A stretch of 10,278 nucleotides of DNA from JAFGED01 sp964551295 (GTDB lineage Bacteria; Chloroflexota; Anaerolineae; B4-G1), in NCBI GenBank assembly GCA_964551295.1, contig CAZKDJ010000151.1, positions 1 to 10,278 of the forward strand, read 5' to 3'. The translations under genes were made by a program, and so were the position numbers. Below, piece after piece: positions 1 to 6,582 of the stretch. The notes below the pieces were generated by a model that did not search any database, had not been told where the DNA came from, and saw only the letters and a program-made list of their open reading frames with translations. The stretch's first letter is position 1, and the number at the start of each line of letters is the position of its first letter.

Positions 1-512
1 GTGCGGCCGGTGATCGCCGCCGCCAGCGCGCTCGGCCCGCCCTCGCGGTTGGTGCGCGCTCCCAGCACCGAGTTGGCATAGCTCACCGCCGACGACTCGG
101 CCCAGGCCACGTGCTCGCCCAGGCGCGGCACGTTGCCAACCAGGTAGGGCGTACACGTACACGTCGTGCGCACACCGAACCGCTCAAAGGCCTCGATCAC
201 CGCCAGTTGACGCCCAGCGAAATCCTGCGAAAACCCCAACTCCCGCCAGGCGCGCAGGTCCATCCCGGCCGGGTTCAGCGTCGTCGGTACGAGCACCCGC
301 ACACCCTGGTCGGCCCACTGGCTCAAGAACTCGAGCCCGGCCTCCCCCAGATTGCGGTAGCTGACCCCCGCCACCTGCACCGAGCCCACCTCGACCAGCC
401 GCCGCGCGCCGTAAATCCGCCCCAGCGCGACGACGATCTCCATCGCCTTCTGCAAGCCGGGGCCCAGTTCGCCAGCGAGCATGGCCTGCTCTTCGGTCGA
501 AAGTTGTAGCAT
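1..512 (-). CDS. Aconitase X (AcnX, DUF521) catalytic subunit, N-terminal part; cut by window edge
   Basis: The minus-strand frame is open from an ATG at 512 to the left edge (170 full codons), so the gene continues outside. The protein begins MLQLSTEEQAML and carries the conserved AcnX blocks in order: GPGLQKAMEIVVALG (about 17-31), VGSVQVAGVSYRNLGEAG (about 42-59), VPTTLNPAGMDL (about 75-86), TCTCTPYLVGN (about 117-127, cysteines suited to Fe-S binding), GEHVAWAESSAVSYANS (about 132-148) and GARTNREGGPSALAAAITGR (about 151-170). AcnX proteins are aconitase-superfamily dehydratases. Known members include archaeal phosphomevalonate dehydratase, whose large subunit pairs with a small DUF126 subunit, and bacterial cis-3-hydroxyproline dehydratase. 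The substrate cannot be told from this fragment. The ATG has only a weak purine-rich RBS (AAGAGA); a GTG lies directly before it. The gene starts 117 bases after the KaiC-like gene, behind a terminator-like hairpin, so it may be a separate unit. Confidence 0.9.
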   Translation of the reverse strand, partial: MLQLSTEEQAMLAGELGPGLQKAMEIVVALGRIYGARRLVEVGSVQVAGVSYRNLGEAGLEFLSQWADQGVRVLVPTTLNPAGMDLRAWRELGFSQDFAGRQLAVIEAFERFGVRTTCTCTPYLVGNVPRLGEHVAWAESSAVSYANSVLGARTNREGGPSALAAAITGR

Positions 513-547
513 CACTGTCTCTTGGTACAATTGCAACTCGACGTGGG

Positions 548-564
548 ACAAATTGGCAATTTGT
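548..564. promoter_or_regulatory. Perfect 17-bp palindrome upstream of aconitase X (candidate operator)
   Basis: ACAAATT-GGC-AATTTGT is a perfect inverted repeat with 7-base arms and a 3-base centre. It lies 36 bases upstream of the aconitase X ATG, where an operator would be expected. No T tract adjoins it, which argues against a terminator. I could not place a convincing -35/-10 pair for the gene. The regulator is unknown. Confidence 0.4.
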
Positions 565-570
565 ACTACC

Positions 571-605
571 GATAACAAACAGCGGCCAGCCCAATCGCTG
601 GCCGC
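571..605 (-). terminator. Terminator-like hairpin after the KaiC-like gene
   Basis: GCGGCCAGC (582-590) pairs perfectly with GCTGGCCGC (597-605) around a 6-base loop. Read on the minus strand, the stem is followed by a T-rich tail (TGTTTGTTA, 573-581). It lies 25 bases past the stop codon of the KaiC-like ATPase gene. A second, shorter hairpin (CTGACTG 612-618 with CAGTCAG 627-633) overlaps that stop codon. The tail is not a pure T run, so termination may be partial. Confidence 0.6.
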
Positions 606-629
606 CGACTGCTGACTGCTAGCAGCCAG

Positions 630-1367
630 TCAGGACAATGCCCGGTAAGGCATCCCACTGAGAATCCCCTCGCGGCCCTCGAAAACGCCCAGGACCTTCA
701 AACCACCGGCGGCGATCTCGTAGCGGCGGATCTCCTTGGCGTGGTCAGAACCACGCACCTTGAGAACCACCAACGCGCGCTGCATCGAGCTCTCAATCTC
801 TACGTAGCGCAGGAGGACGATGCAATCGACGAGAAACGACAGCCCGCCCTTGAACGCGTACCGATAATCGACCCGGCCCTTCTCGCCCAGCAGGATTGCC
901 GTGATCCCCTCCCGCCTCAGGCCATTCACTACCGAGGTGTACATACCGCGCAGTTCGTGCACGTTGTCGGTCAGACGGTCAAAGTGAGACACGCTGTCAA
1001 GCACCAGGCGCTTGATGTTCGATTCAAGAATCAACTGATTGAGGCGGCTGCCTGGTGACTCCAAACTGGCCAAAAACACCTCGGGCGAGGTGAACACCAG
1101 ATGCAGCTTTTCCTCTGCCACCAAACCCCGCAGGTTCCAACCCAGCGACTCGGCATCCCGGTGCAGAGAGCTGGGAAACTCCTCGAAGGATATCAACAAG
1201 CCGGGCTCATTATGCTTCGTCGTGCCGTGGATGAGGAACTCGAGTGCCAGCGAAGTCTTGCCCGTGCCCGGCGCACCGCGCACGAGCACCATCGAGCCGG
1301 GTATGAACCCTCCTCCCAGCATCTCATCCAAGCCCTTGATCCCCGTCGTCACTCGTTTATGTGCCAT
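630..1367 (-). CDS. KaiC/RAD55-like RecA-fold ATPase, single domain
   Basis: A 245-residue protein starting MAHKRVTTGIKGLDEML, the usual opening of KaiC-like domains. It has a Walker A motif GAPGTGKT (31-38), the paired acidic residues SFEE (Glu 62-63) found in KaiC-family ATPases, and a Walker B strand RLVLD (Asp 124). It ends in the usual KaiC-type C-terminal strands (VVLKVRGSDHAKEIRRYEI). There is one ATPase domain, not the tandem pair of cyanobacterial KaiC, and no kaiA or kaiB nearby. Such proteins are ATP-binding regulators or scaffolds of mostly unknown partner; a clock role is not implied. The ATG at 1367 is chosen because AGAGGTGG (1371-1378) sits just upstream, though only 3 bases away. 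An in-frame TTG at 1400 would add 11 residues directly after the previous stop codon. The gene lies 33 bases after the Pro/Thr-linker protein gene and is probably cotranscribed with it. Confidence 0.88.
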   Translation of the reverse strand: MAHKRVTTGIKGLDEMLGGGFIPGSMVLVRGAPGTGKTSLALEFLIHGTTKHNEPGLLISFEEFPSSLHRDAESLGWNLRGLVAEEKLHLVFTSPEVFLASLESPGSRLNQLILESNIKRLVLDSVSHFDRLTDNVHELRGMYTSVVNGLRREGITAILLGEKGRVDYRYAFKGGLSFLVDCIVLLRYVEIESSMQRALVVLKVRGSDHAKEIRRYEIAAGGLKVLGVFEGREGILSGMPYRALS

Positions 1368-1400
1368 ACGCCACCTCTGGTCACCCTGGAATGACTCCAA

Positions 1401-2123
1401 TCACTCATACTCTTCCCAATTCTTGATGCAAGTCACATATCCCAGCGAACTGCTGGCATAGCCACCCAACTTGGCAATCACCTGATTGGAAATGGCTATA
1501 CACGGCTGGCTGGGATCAGGATTGGGTTTGCACAACTGCACCCTGATTTCCATCGACTGATAGGCAGTGGGGTTAAAGGCGAACTCCCACGCTGCTTCAC
1601 TGTTATAGATGCTGTTTATACGGGCATCCGCCCCTGCTTGAACGGCCGGAGGATTCCCCGGCCCCTCCACGATGACGTAATAACCGGGCAAGGGCTCGCC
1701 ATCCAGATCCTCTATTTGGCCGGCAACACCGGTCCACAAGCCGTATTCAGGCACACGATAGTCCACATCGCAGACGAAGGGATGCGGGGACCGCGTGACG
1801 CGCGGCGTGGGGGTGTTTGTGGGTGGAAAAGTGAACGTCGGCATGCCGGACGGCAGAATCGAGGGTGTCAGTGTAGGCGTACGCGTGTTCGTGGGTCCAG
1901 GAATAGGCGTGATGGTCGGCGTGTTCGTGGGCGTCCAAGTGGCGATGGGTGGGGTCGGGGTCGGGGTTCTGGTCGGTATCGGCGTGGATGTGGGAGGAGG
2001 AAAGGGATTCAGGGAATTAGCCCCAAAACCGATGAGGGCATAGTAGATCACCAAACACAATGTCGTCACGAGCACCACATAGGTCAAGATATTGAGAATC
2101 CGATCTCTTTGGGTGTTTGTCAT
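1401..2123 (-). CDS. Membrane-anchored protein with Pro/Thr-rich linker and outer beta-type domain
   Basis: A 240-residue protein of unknown function. A short N-terminal segment with Arg 6 and Arg 8 precedes one hydrophobic helix (about 11-31), likely a membrane anchor with the rest outside. Residues about 41-113 are a Pro/Thr-rich spacer of repeated TPT/TNTPT units, a style common in Chloroflexota surface proteins. Residues about 115-240 form a compact domain with VAGQIEDLDGEPLPGYYVIV, which resembles the start of carboxypeptidase-regulatory-like or CNA-B-like beta sandwiches. Its four cysteines (118, 198, 208, 232) could form disulfides outside the cell. The start is supported by a GAGGAG Shine-Dalgarno sequence 8 to 10 bases upstream. 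It sits between the PPIase lipoprotein (36 bases) and the KaiC-like ATPase (33 bases). The beta-sandwich assignment is an inference from pattern only. Confidence 0.8.
   Translation of the reverse strand: MTNTQRDRILNILTYVVLVTTLCLVIYYALIGFGANSLNPFPPPTSTPIPTRTPTPTPPIATWTPTNTPTITPIPGPTNTRTPTLTPSILPSGMPTFTFPPTNTPTPRVTRSPHPFVCDVDYRVPEYGLWTGVAGQIEDLDGEPLPGYYVIVEGPGNPPAVQAGADARINSIYNSEAAWEFAFNPTAYQSMEIRVQLCKPNPDPSQPCIAISNQVIAKLGGYASSSLGYVTCIKNWEEYE
1785..1994 (-). repeat. Degenerate Pro/Thr-coding repeat tract inside the surface protein gene
   Basis: This stretch codes for the Thr/Pro spacer. On the plus strand it reads as imperfect GTG/GGC/GTT-rich units such as GGCGTGTTCGTGGGC. The units vary at third positions and in amino acids (TPTPT, TNTPT, TRTPT), so this is an old degenerate repeat and not a fresh tandem expansion. 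Its role is probably a flexible or glycosylated stalk. Confidence 0.7.
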
Positions 2124-2159
2124 CTTGCCATCTCCTCACTACCCATTTGAGAGAACTCG

Positions 2160-3131
2160 TCAGGGAGCCGTGTCGACAAAGATTTGAATGTCGGCCTGTG
2201 TCCTCAGACCTTCGACCCACTCCTGTAGCACACGTTCCTGTAGCAGATGCATGTTGTCGGGGCTGACCTCGCGCGCCGGGTCGCGCTCGACGACCTGCAC
2301 GATGTGATAGCCGAGCAAGCTGGGCACCACCTCGCTATACTGTCCCGAAGACAGAGAGAAGGCGACCTCCTCGACTTTGGGTACGGTCAGAATGCCCCGC
2401 GGGAACCAACCAAGATCACCCTCGGCCTCACGCGTGTTGGGGTCTTGAGAATACGTCCGGGCCAATGTAGCAAAGTCGGCGCCGCCCTCAAGCTGGTCGT
2501 GGAGGCGCTCCGCTTCTTCCTGTGTGTCCACCAAGATGTGCCGAGCATGGACGTGCTCGGCCACCGTCGGCACACTATCGGCCACGCGCTGGCTCATCTG
2601 CATCACGATCAGCCCTCGGCGCTCCTTCTCCCAATGGACCTCATAGGTCTCCCCCCACTCCTCCAACTTGGCGTGGAACGCTTCCTCGCCTCCGTTCTCG
2701 ACAATCATCTCGGCCATGACGGCATCCACTTCCGCATCAGAGACGGCGACACCTGCCTCCTCCGCCGCCTGCACGATCAACTCCTCGGTGATCATAAAAT
2801 CCAGTATCCAGGAGCGCGCCCGGGCCAAGTCGGCCTGCCCCTCCGGGCTCGTGGGATCGATCCCCCGCAACGGTAGATCGGCCTCGTACTGACCCAGCGC
2901 CCGTTCATAGTCGGCCAAATAGATCGGCTGCCCGTTGACCAGTGCAGCTAAGGGAGCCTCTGAATCAGGCAGCGCAGTGGCACCTGAAGGAGAAGTTGCT
3001 ACCTCCATCGCGGGGGTACTGCCCGGAGGCACAGGAGTCACGGGCTCAGATGTGACCAAGGCCGGGCCGCAGGCCGCACAGACCAGCACCAGCAAAAACG
3101 ACAATATCCTTCGCATCGCTTTCAGGCTCAT
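2160..3131 (-). CDS. Parvulin-type peptidyl-prolyl isomerase lipoprotein (PrsA/SurA-like)
   Basis: A 323-residue extracytoplasmic foldase. The N-terminus MSLKAMRRILSFLLVLVCAAC is a lipoprotein signal with the modified cysteine at 21; the -3 residue is Cys where Leu is usual. A linker (about 22-58) follows, then a SurA N-like helical chaperone region (about 60-185, opening LAALVNGQPIYLADYERAL). The parvulin domain is at about 193-284: HARHILV, GADFATLARTYSQDP, GDLGWFPRG and GYHIVQVVER are its standard blocks. It likely helps secreted proteins fold at the outer face of the membrane by cis-trans isomerisation of prolyl bonds. The ATG at 3131 is chosen because AAGGAGG lies 8 bases upstream and a TATAAT promoter lies 44 bases upstream. 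The frame is open 24 codons further to an ATG at 3203, but that would start upstream of the promoter's -10 box. It is the first gene of a three-gene string with the Pro/Thr-linker protein and the KaiC-like ATPase. Confidence 0.92.
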   Translation of the reverse strand: MSLKAMRRILSFLLVLVCAACGPALVTSEPVTPVPPGSTPAMEVATSPSGATALPDSEAPLAALVNGQPIYLADYERALGQYEADLPLRGIDPTSPEGQADLARARSWILDFMITEELIVQAAEEAGVAVSDAEVDAVMAEMIVENGGEEAFHAKLEEWGETYEVHWEKERRGLIVMQMSQRVADSVPTVAEHVHARHILVDTQEEAERLHDQLEGGADFATLARTYSQDPNTREAEGDLGWFPRGILTVPKVEEVAFSLSSGQYSEVVPSLLGYHIVQVVERDPAREVSPDNMHLLQERVLQEWVEGLRTQADIQIFVDTAP

Positions 3132-3139
3132 ACAAACGT

Positions 3140-3146
3140 CCTCCTT
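3140..3146 (-). promoter_or_regulatory. Shine-Dalgarno sequence fixing the PPIase start
   Basis: AAGGAGG on the minus strand, 8 bases before the ATG at 3131. It decides for the shorter of two in-frame starts, which also gives a proper lipoprotein signal peptide. Confidence 0.85.
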
Positions 3147-3174
3147 ATACACTCCCCACTTTCGGAATAGAGGC

Positions 3175-3203
3175 ATTATACCCACAGCGCAGATTTTATG
3201 CAA
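3175..3203 (-). promoter_or_regulatory. Sigma-70-type promoter for the PPIase gene string
   Basis: A perfect -10 box TATAAT (3180-3175) with a weak -35 box TTGCAT (3203-3198) at 17-base spacing; TTTGCA at 18 bases is an alternative. Transcription would start near 3168, giving a leader of about 37 bases to the ATG at 3131. Confidence 0.65.
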
Positions 3204-3239
3204 ACGTAAAGTTGAGGGAATTTATGCTGTCCCGGGGTC

Positions 3240-3268
3240 TTGCCAAAGAGTGCCCCATCTGCTACAAT
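3240..3268 (+). promoter_or_regulatory. Sigma-70-type promoter for the histidine phosphatase gene
   Basis: TTGCCA (3240-3245), 17 bases, then TACAAT (3263-3268): five of six consensus bases in each box at ideal spacing. The start would be near 3275, leaving a leader of about 150 bases before the ATG at 3425. It is divergent from the PPIase promoter, with about 60 bases between the two -10 boxes. Confidence 0.7.
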
Positions 3269-3281
3269 TTCTTCAATTGTA
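3263..3281. promoter_or_regulatory. Inverted repeat over the -10 box and start point (candidate operator)
   Basis: TACAATT-TCTTC-AATTGTA is a perfect inverted repeat with 7-base arms. It covers the -10 box and likely start point of the plus-strand promoter, a usual place for a repressor site. It loosely resembles the AT-rich palindrome at 548-564. No binding protein can be named. Confidence 0.35.
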
Positions 3282-3424
3282 CCTAGAAGGTATCTGCTCA
3301 CCCTCTCGCAGGTTTGGGCGCAATTTCTGGGCCGAAAGCGCACCGCAATACTTGATCCGGCCTGTTTTGCAGTCATTCTCGAGCCTGCGGGAGGGTAGGC
3401 TGAGTAATTACCCTAGAAGGATGA

Positions 3425-3961
3425 ATGGCACCGTTATACCTCATTCGTCATGCTCGCGTCCGAATAGTGAAGGATGCAAATCCTTGGCCCCTTTCCGATG
3501 TGGGACAAAGCGAGGCGGATATCCTGGCACAACAGAGCTTTTGGCGTGAAGTAGAGACGGTCTTTTCCAGCCCGGAGCTCAAAGCCCGGCAGACAGTCGA
3601 ACCTGCCGCCCGTCGCTGGTCCATTCCTCTGGAGACTGTCGACTGTCTACGCGAAGTGCGTCGCCCTAGTTGGATACCCGATTATGAGAACACCATCAAG
3701 GGCTTTTTCTCTACCCCAGAAATCAGCATAAAAGGTATGGAACCAGCCACAAAGGCAGCCGAACGCATCACCCGCTGCATCAAAGGTGTGGTGGCGACGC
3801 ATCCTGGAAAGATGTTGGCCATAGCCTCACACGGCCTGGTCTGTGCGCTTTTTATCGCCCGACTGGAGAACCGCTGGCCAACGGTAGCAGAATGGCAAGC
3901 CATACCATTCGCAGGTGTGGCAATGGTGGACACAACGACATGGCATCTACTCAAAAATTGA
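3425..3961 (+). CDS. Histidine phosphatase family protein (phosphoglycerate mutase-like)
   Basis: A 178-residue cytoplasmic protein of the histidine phosphatase superfamily, clade 1. The N-terminal motif LIRHAR (6-11) holds the phospho-accepting His 9 next to Arg 8, as RHA where RHG is usual. VFSSPELKARQT (47-57) supplies the conserved Arg 55, and the second active-site His is in ASHGLV (His 136). The glutamate of LREVRRP (Glu 77) is the likely acid/base. Substrate is unknown; relatives include broad phosphatases and cobalamin or sugar-phosphate phosphatases. The length is slightly short for the family (about 200). The ATG at 3425 directly follows AGAAGG (3415-3420). A second ATG at 3421 is in another frame. 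The gene overlaps the next one by 22 bases, so the two are probably translationally coupled. Confidence 0.87.
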   Translation: MAPLYLIRHARVRIVKDANPWPLSDVGQSEADILAQQSFWREVETVFSSPELKARQTVEPAARRWSIPLETVDCLREVRRPSWIPDYENTIKGFFSTPEISIKGMEPATKAAERITRCIKGVVATHPGKMLAIASHGLVCALFIARLENRWPTVAEWQAIPFAGVAMVDTTTWHLLKN

Positions 3962-5253
3962 TCAAGCGTATCAAAAATCTCTTGAACTGGCCCGGGCAGC
4001 ACTGGCGATTGCTGCTCCTGCTTGCAGTTCTGATGGCGTTGCTGATCGGCGAAGGCCCCCCGCCCGGTCTGCTCGATACCCGAATCAAACGCCGGGTATC
4101 CACAGACAGGTTCGACTTTGTCAGTTGGGAGGCGGACGCGCTGTGGGGGAAGACCGTTCACAGCCTGTCGGCGCCGCAGCGCTACATGGACGAGGAGGCG
4201 CGCCACGATTACGTCATCGACTATATGAACTTGGTCGAAGAGATCCAAAAGATCGAGTGGGAGATCGATCTCATCTACACAGACCCGAATACAAGCGACC
4301 CCGACGCCGAATCGGCCGAGCTGCGCGCCAGGCTGGCCGAACTGCGGGCGGAACAACGCATCCGCCAGCCAATCGCCGAAGCGATCCTGGAAGAGCAGGT
4401 CGCCACGGTCTTGGTCGATGCAGGATTTGGCACACTGGGACAGGAGTTTCCGCCCATCAGCGCCCACTTCACCCCCCTGCCCTCCCTGCTCGTGGTATCC
4501 CCCCGCGACCGCATCGAGAACGCCTTCAGCTTCGGCCTGCGCCACGGACTAGATACGGCTCAGCGGGAGACCATCGAGGCACAGATCGACGCGGAACTCA
4601 ACGTCTCGTCGCTGGTAACCAATATCGGCGGCATGGCTGCCTACCCCTCGATGCTGCTGGAGAGCAATTGGCTGCCCTGGGTGGCCGAGGTAACTGCCCA
4701 CGAATGGACGCACCACTACCTGACCCTGCGGCCGTTGGGGTGGAATTACCTGGCATCGGGTGAAACGCGCACCATCAACGAGACCACAGCCTCCATCGCG
4801 GGCAAGGAAATCGGGTACGAGGTGATCACACGCTACTATCCGGAACTCCCGCCGCCGGAGCTGCCATCCCTCCCAGCGCCAGCGGAGGAAGACGAGCAAC
4901 AGGAGGAAACCCCACCGCCGGAGCCACCAGAGTTTGATTTCCGCCAGGAGATGCGCGAGACGCGCATCCGGGTGGATGAGCTACTGGCAGACGGCAAGAT
5001 CGAAGAGGCAGAGGCCTACATGGAGAAACAGCGGCAGATGTTTGCAGCCCAAGGATACGTCCTGCGCAAGCTCAACCAGGCCTACTTTGCCTTTCACGGC
5101 TCCTACGCCGACGCGCCGGGAGCCGCGGGAGAGGACCCCATCGGGCCGACGGTGCTCGAGTTCCGCGCCCGCAGCCCCGATCTATACACCTTCGTCAGCC
5201 AGATCGCCCACATCACGACGCTGGCAGAGTTGGAAGCGCTGCTGGGTGAATAG
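3940..5253 (+). CDS. Unrecognised membrane-anchored protein with HEWTH zinc-peptidase-like motif
   Basis: A 437-residue protein that I cannot assign to a named family. A basic N-terminus (KLIKRIKNLLN) precedes one hydrophobic helix (about 22-37), so the rest is likely outside the membrane. A charged helical stretch (about 95-160, rich in Glu and Arg) may form a coiled coil. The key motif is AEVTAHEWTHHY: HEWTH (254-258) fits the HExxH zinc-binding helix. Downstream, GETRTINETTASIAGKEIG holds Glu 281, in the right range for a gluzincin third ligand. A Pro/Glu-rich linker (about 302-331) leads to a C-terminal helical part (about 335-437). The start at 3940 is preferred over an in-frame ATG at 3892 because GGTGGA lies 9 bases upstream and the longer form would run deep into the upstream gene. 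Peptidase activity is an inference from the motif and is unproven. Confidence 0.75.
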   Translation: MASTQKLIKRIKNLLNWPGQHWRLLLLLAVLMALLIGEGPPPGLLDTRIKRRVSTDRFDFVSWEADALWGKTVHSLSAPQRYMDEEARHDYVIDYMNLVEEIQKIEWEIDLIYTDPNTSDPDAESAELRARLAELRAEQRIRQPIAEAILEEQVATVLVDAGFGTLGQEFPPISAHFTPLPSLLVVSPRDRIENAFSFGLRHGLDTAQRETIEAQIDAELNVSSLVTNIGGMAAYPSMLLESNWLPWVAEVTAHEWTHHYLTLRPLGWNYLASGETRTINETTASIAGKEIGYEVITRYYPELPPPELPSLPAPAEEDEQQEETPPPEPPEFDFRQEMRETRIRVDELLADGKIEEAEAYMEKQRQMFAAQGYVLRKLNQAYFAFHGSYADAPGAAGEDPIGPTVLEFRARSPDLYTFVSQIAHITTLAELEALLGE

Positions 5254-5273
5254 CAAGAAACCGGGTTTTTTCT
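5254..5273 (+). terminator. Terminator-like element between convergent genes
   Basis: AGAAA (5256-5260) can pair with TTTCT (5269-5273) around CCGGG, and a run of six T (5266-5271) follows the GC-rich centre. It starts right after the stop codon of the HEWTH protein gene and 9 bases from the stop of the converging lipoprotein gene. The stem is short, so the call is tentative. Confidence 0.4.
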
Positions 5274-5281
5274 ACACACGT

Positions 5282-6535
5282 TCACTCGACGAACGGGCAG
5301 ATATCCACTGCCTCCCAGCGCGGGTTGGCATAGCCATAGTTGACGTTGAAGAAATCGTGGACGGAGGTGTCCTCCTTGGCCGCAGCGAAGAGCGCCAGGC
5401 AGCCATCCACGACGCTGCCATCCACCGCGTAAGCGCTCCAAAAGACCTCCGCCAGCGCCGCAACGTCGTGACCAATAGCGCCGGCAGGATGCTCGGTCTG
5501 CAACTGGTCGTACGCCACTTGCGCGCTGCCCGGATTACCTGCCTGTAATTGGACCAATACCAGCCGCCAGCGGGCAAAGGCGGCCAACTGCTTTCGCTCC
5601 ACACCAGGGTCGACCACGCCCGATACCGCCCCCCACTCCTGCAGCGCGTCGTCGCCAATCACCCGCTCGTAGGCGGCGACGGCGGCCGGGTAATCCTCGG
5701 CAGACAAAGCATAGTCGCCGTCGAGCAGCGCGTGATAGCGGTAGACGGGCGGCACCCAAATCTGCTGGGTGACGGTGAACACGCTGCCGTTCCACTCCCA
5801 CACCTCCGAGTAGTCGCGCTGTGGCTCTGCCCCCACCGAAGCGACGCGACCACTTTCGGCGTCAATGCGGCCCGGCGTGACGGCGTAGGTGGGGTAGGGC
5901 ATACCCAACCGGCCGCCCATCAGGCTGGCAAAGGCGGTCCCCTGCCAACTCAGAACCTCCAAGAAGTCGAAACAGGTGTGCGCGCCGCACGTGCCCAGGG
6001 TGTAGATCACGTCCCGGCGACCATCGCCGTTTGCGTCAAGCACCTGGAGCAGACGCACGGCCAGGCCGGAGGGATCGTAGCCCTCCTGGTACAAGAGTAC
6101 ATAGCTCCCATCCTGCTGGCCAAAGATGAGCAAATCGCCTGCAGGCGCCACCGTCTCGCCGGCGTGCCACAGAGCGACGATGATCTCTGCCCTATCATCG
6201 CCGGTCAGGTCAACTGCGACTACCTGATCGGGAGCTTCTGGCGGCAAAGCCCCCCACTCTGCCAGCGTTCCCTCCAGCGTCGCCACGCCGCCCCCAGCGT
6301 TCAGGTACTTTTGGATGGCAGCGGGATAATCGGCTGGACTGGCCGGTTGCAAGAAACCAAACGCGGATGTGGGCTCCTCTATGGGCGACGGGATCGTTGA
6401 AGGTAGCGCTGGCGGTGTTGCCGTGCCGCAGGCCAGCAGCGCCAAAACCAACAGGTCACTGACGGCGACGAGGATGAGGGCCGGTTTCAGGTTGCGAGTT
6501 CCGGGTTCCTTGCTACCTCCCGACACTTGGTACAT
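5282..6535 (-). CDS. Lipoprotein with VCBS/FG-GAP-like repeats and TPR-like C-terminus
   Basis: A 417-residue secreted lipoprotein of unknown function. The signal region (about 18-36, ending LVLALLAC) has a good lipobox with Cys 36 as the lipid-bearing residue. A Pro/Ser/Thr linker (37-58) follows. Two segments, VAVDLTGDDRAEIIVALW (107-123) and LDANGDGRRDVIYTL (166-180), match the D-x-N/T-G-D-x-x-x-[DE]-[IV] pattern of FG-GAP/VCBS beta-propeller repeats, which often bind calcium. Residues about 270-350 (LLDGDYALSAEDYPAAVAAYERVI and after) look like TPR-type helical pairs. The C-terminal cysteines 183, 188, 379 and 413 may form disulfides. It faces away from the tRNA/ilvE block and converges on the HEWTH protein gene. 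The ATG at 6535 lies only 9 bases after a strong -10 box, so the message would be almost leaderless. No better in-frame ATG exists. Confidence 0.8.
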   Translation of the reverse strand: MYQVSGGSKEPGTRNLKPALILVAVSDLLVLALLACGTATPPALPSTIPSPIEEPTSAFGFLQPASPADYPAAIQKYLNAGGGVATLEGTLAEWGALPPEAPDQVVAVDLTGDDRAEIIVALWHAGETVAPAGDLLIFGQQDGSYVLLYQEGYDPSGLAVRLLQVLDANGDGRRDVIYTLGTCGAHTCFDFLEVLSWQGTAFASLMGGRLGMPYPTYAVTPGRIDAESGRVASVGAEPQRDYSEVWEWNGSVFTVTQQIWVPPVYRYHALLDGDYALSAEDYPAAVAAYERVIGDDALQEWGAVSGVVDPGVERKQLAAFARWRLVLVQLQAGNPGSAQVAYDQLQTEHPAGAIGHDVAALAEVFWSAYAVDGSVVDGCLALFAAAKEDTSVHDFFNVNYGYANPRWEAVDICPFVE

Positions 6536-6544
6536 TGCCCCCTG

Positions 6545-6572
6545 AGTATAGCATGGCGCAGAAGTGTGTCAA
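6545..6572 (-). promoter_or_regulatory. Strong promoter for the lipoprotein gene, nearly leaderless
   Basis: TTGACA (6572-6567), 16 bases, TATACT (6550-6545) on the minus strand: a full -35 match and five of six in the -10. The expected start near 6538 is only about 3 bases before the ATG at 6535. Confidence 0.75.
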
Positions 6573-6582
6573 AGCCTTGACA
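6567..6582. promoter_or_regulatory. Mirror-image pair of -35 boxes at divergent promoters
   Basis: TGTCAA-AGCC-TTGACA is a perfect inverted repeat with 6-base arms. Each arm is the consensus -35 box of one of two divergent promoters, only 4 bases apart. Two polymerases could hardly bind at once, and a protein binding the symmetric site would affect both promoters. Confidence 0.7.

Noticed and set aside
184..594. Minus-strand frame of 136 codons and plus-strand frame at 111-509
   Set aside because: The true aconitase X frame occupies this stretch. The others are Arg/Gly-rich shadows of GC-rich codons.
1785..1994. Possible tandem repeat or CRISPR-like array
   Set aside because: Units are irregular, without constant repeats and spacers, and they translate into a normal Pro/Thr linker.
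3132..3203. Longer N-terminus for the PPIase lipoprotein (ATG at 3203)
   Set aside because: It would start upstream of the TATAAT box, has no RBS, and would bury the signal peptide behind 24 extra residues.
3682..4545. Minus-strand open frame of 287 codons
   Set aside because: It crosses two well-supported plus-strand genes and its protein has low-complexity, shadow-like composition without motifs.
5549..6400. Plus-strand open frame of 283 codons
   Set aside because: It lies opposite the lipoprotein gene, which has a signal peptide, a lipobox and repeat motifs. The plus frame shows no family motif and no good RBS.
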